Of a DNA stretch of 64,000 bases, positions 63,368 to 64,000 are shown piece after piece. The notes beneath the pieces were generated by a model. That model made no database searches. It was not told where the DNA came from and saw nothing but the letters and a program-made list of their open reading frames with translations. This DNA is from Hedera helix (Eukaryota; Streptophyta; Magnoliopsida; Apiales; Araliaceae): contig OX359275.1 of the NCBI GenBank assembly GCA_947179155.2, forward strand, positions 35,525,308 to 35,589,307, read 5' to 3'. A program made the position numbers and the translations under genes. Position 1 is the stretch's first letter. The number at the start of each line of letters is the position of its first letter.

Positions 63368-63915
63368 TAGGGGTGTAAACGGATCGGATTCGGATCGGAT
63401 CGGGGTCGATCCGAATCTGAATCCGATTATATTTATCGGATACCCGATTACCCGATTACCCGACGGATATCCGTTATTCGCTACCGAATCCGAATCCGAA
63501 ATAATCTGATTACCCGATCCGATTACCCGATCCGATTAAAATATATATATTAAAAAATATATTTAAAAATATATTAAAATATATGTATTAAAATATATAT
63601 ATATTAAAATATATGTATTAAAAAATATATATTAAAATATATGTATTAAAATATATGTATTAAACTATATAATTTAAAATATATGTATTAAAATATATAA
63701 TTTAAAATATATGTATTAAAAAATATATATTAATATATATAGTAATCGGATCGGATTATTATCGGATCGGATCGACCAATATCCATATCCGTTCCATTTA
63801 TTAATCGGGTTATCGGATTATCGGATTATTGGGTTTTAAAAACTATTCCATATCCGGCTAAACGGATCGGATTCGGATTCGGTAATCGGGTATTCGGGTA
63901 CCGTTTACAGGCCTA
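63368..63915. mobile_element. hAT-type MITE with ATCCGA-rich ends, 548 bp
   Basis: A perfect 8-bp duplication CTCCTCAC (63360-63367 and 63916-63923) flanks TIRs TAGGGGTGTAAACGG and TAGGCCTGTAAACGG. Dense 'ggatcggattcgg' and 'cccgattacccga' motifs fill both subterminal regions around an AT-rich 'aaaatatatgtatt' core. It is inserted 16 bp upstream of the start codon at 63940, presumably in the 5' UTR. Confidence 0.92.
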
Positions 63916-63939
63916 CTCCTCACCATAAGTGACTTTTCG

Positions 63940-63962
63940 ATGGAGATCGACGATCAGCCCAG
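63940..63962 (+). CDS. First coding exon of a gene running off the window
   Basis: An ATG in a good plant context (ttttcgATGGAG) opens 'MEIDDQP' and is followed at 63963 by a consensus donor GTAAGT and a pyrimidine-rich intron start. The upstream text, including 'gggagtcgccgttgcgcttc', looks like a 5' UTR and is interrupted by the hAT MITE. The product cannot be told from seven residues. This is the only stretch in the window that looks like the start of a live gene, but the rest is outside. Confidence 0.5.
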
Positions 63963-64000
63963 GTAAGTTTATCCCCCTTCTTCTCCGATCGTCTCCTCCT

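Overview
The window is nuclear DNA of a flowering plant, most likely a eudicot. It is AT-rich, has split exons with GT/AG borders, and is dense in plant transposon families: Ty3-gypsy LTRs of Tekay-like and Tat/Ogre-like type, and hAT, PIF/Harbinger, Stowaway and Mutator-like elements. Nothing seen identifies the species. No intact protein-coding gene lies fully inside the window. It is a nested transposon region holding decayed gene copies, with the first exon of a possibly live gene at the right edge.

1-15 kb: an LTR-like stretch with an (AAT)n microsatellite, then a decayed intron-bearing poly(A)-binding protein gene copy (minus). Next is a RICESLEEPER-type hAT transposase pseudogene (minus), split by a 3.6 kb solo LTR (6129-9739, duplication CTATC). 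A mostly deleted LTR retrotransposon (10569-13908, duplication TCAAA) sits just upstream of the hAT start.

15-21 kb: two small MITEs, weak exon-like pieces, and a 2.0 kb Mutator-like element with a perfect 9-bp duplication. That element carries a GC-rich insert, a 22-bp tandem array and a duplicated GC-rich segment.

22-40 kb: fragments of four unrelated plant genes. These are a FANCJ/BRIP1-type helicase (plus), an NADP-malic enzyme exon, a frameshifted ribosome-inactivating-protein gene (minus) and an NADPH:quinone oxidoreductase (minus). A 2.26 kb hAT element that itself contains foreign exons sits in a helicase intron, and an LTR splits the oxidoreductase copy.

40-54 kb: a Tip100-like hAT fragment, tRNA-like repeats, a GGATACGAATACGG-rich element, a decayed 'putative gypsy-type transposon' protein, a short hAT element with an 8-bp duplication, a gypsy element with LTR, primer site and gag remnants, and Tat/Ogre LTR and gag pieces.

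54-64 kb: LTRs related to the 6-10 kb solo LTR (shared 40-bp repeats), a coding-poor retrotransposon body with primer site and polypurine end, a foldback MITE, and a hAT MITE inserted just upstream of a start codon at 63940.

The strongest results are exact target-site duplications, which fix element borders to the base, and recognisable but broken protein homologies. Assignments were made by eye from translated motifs.
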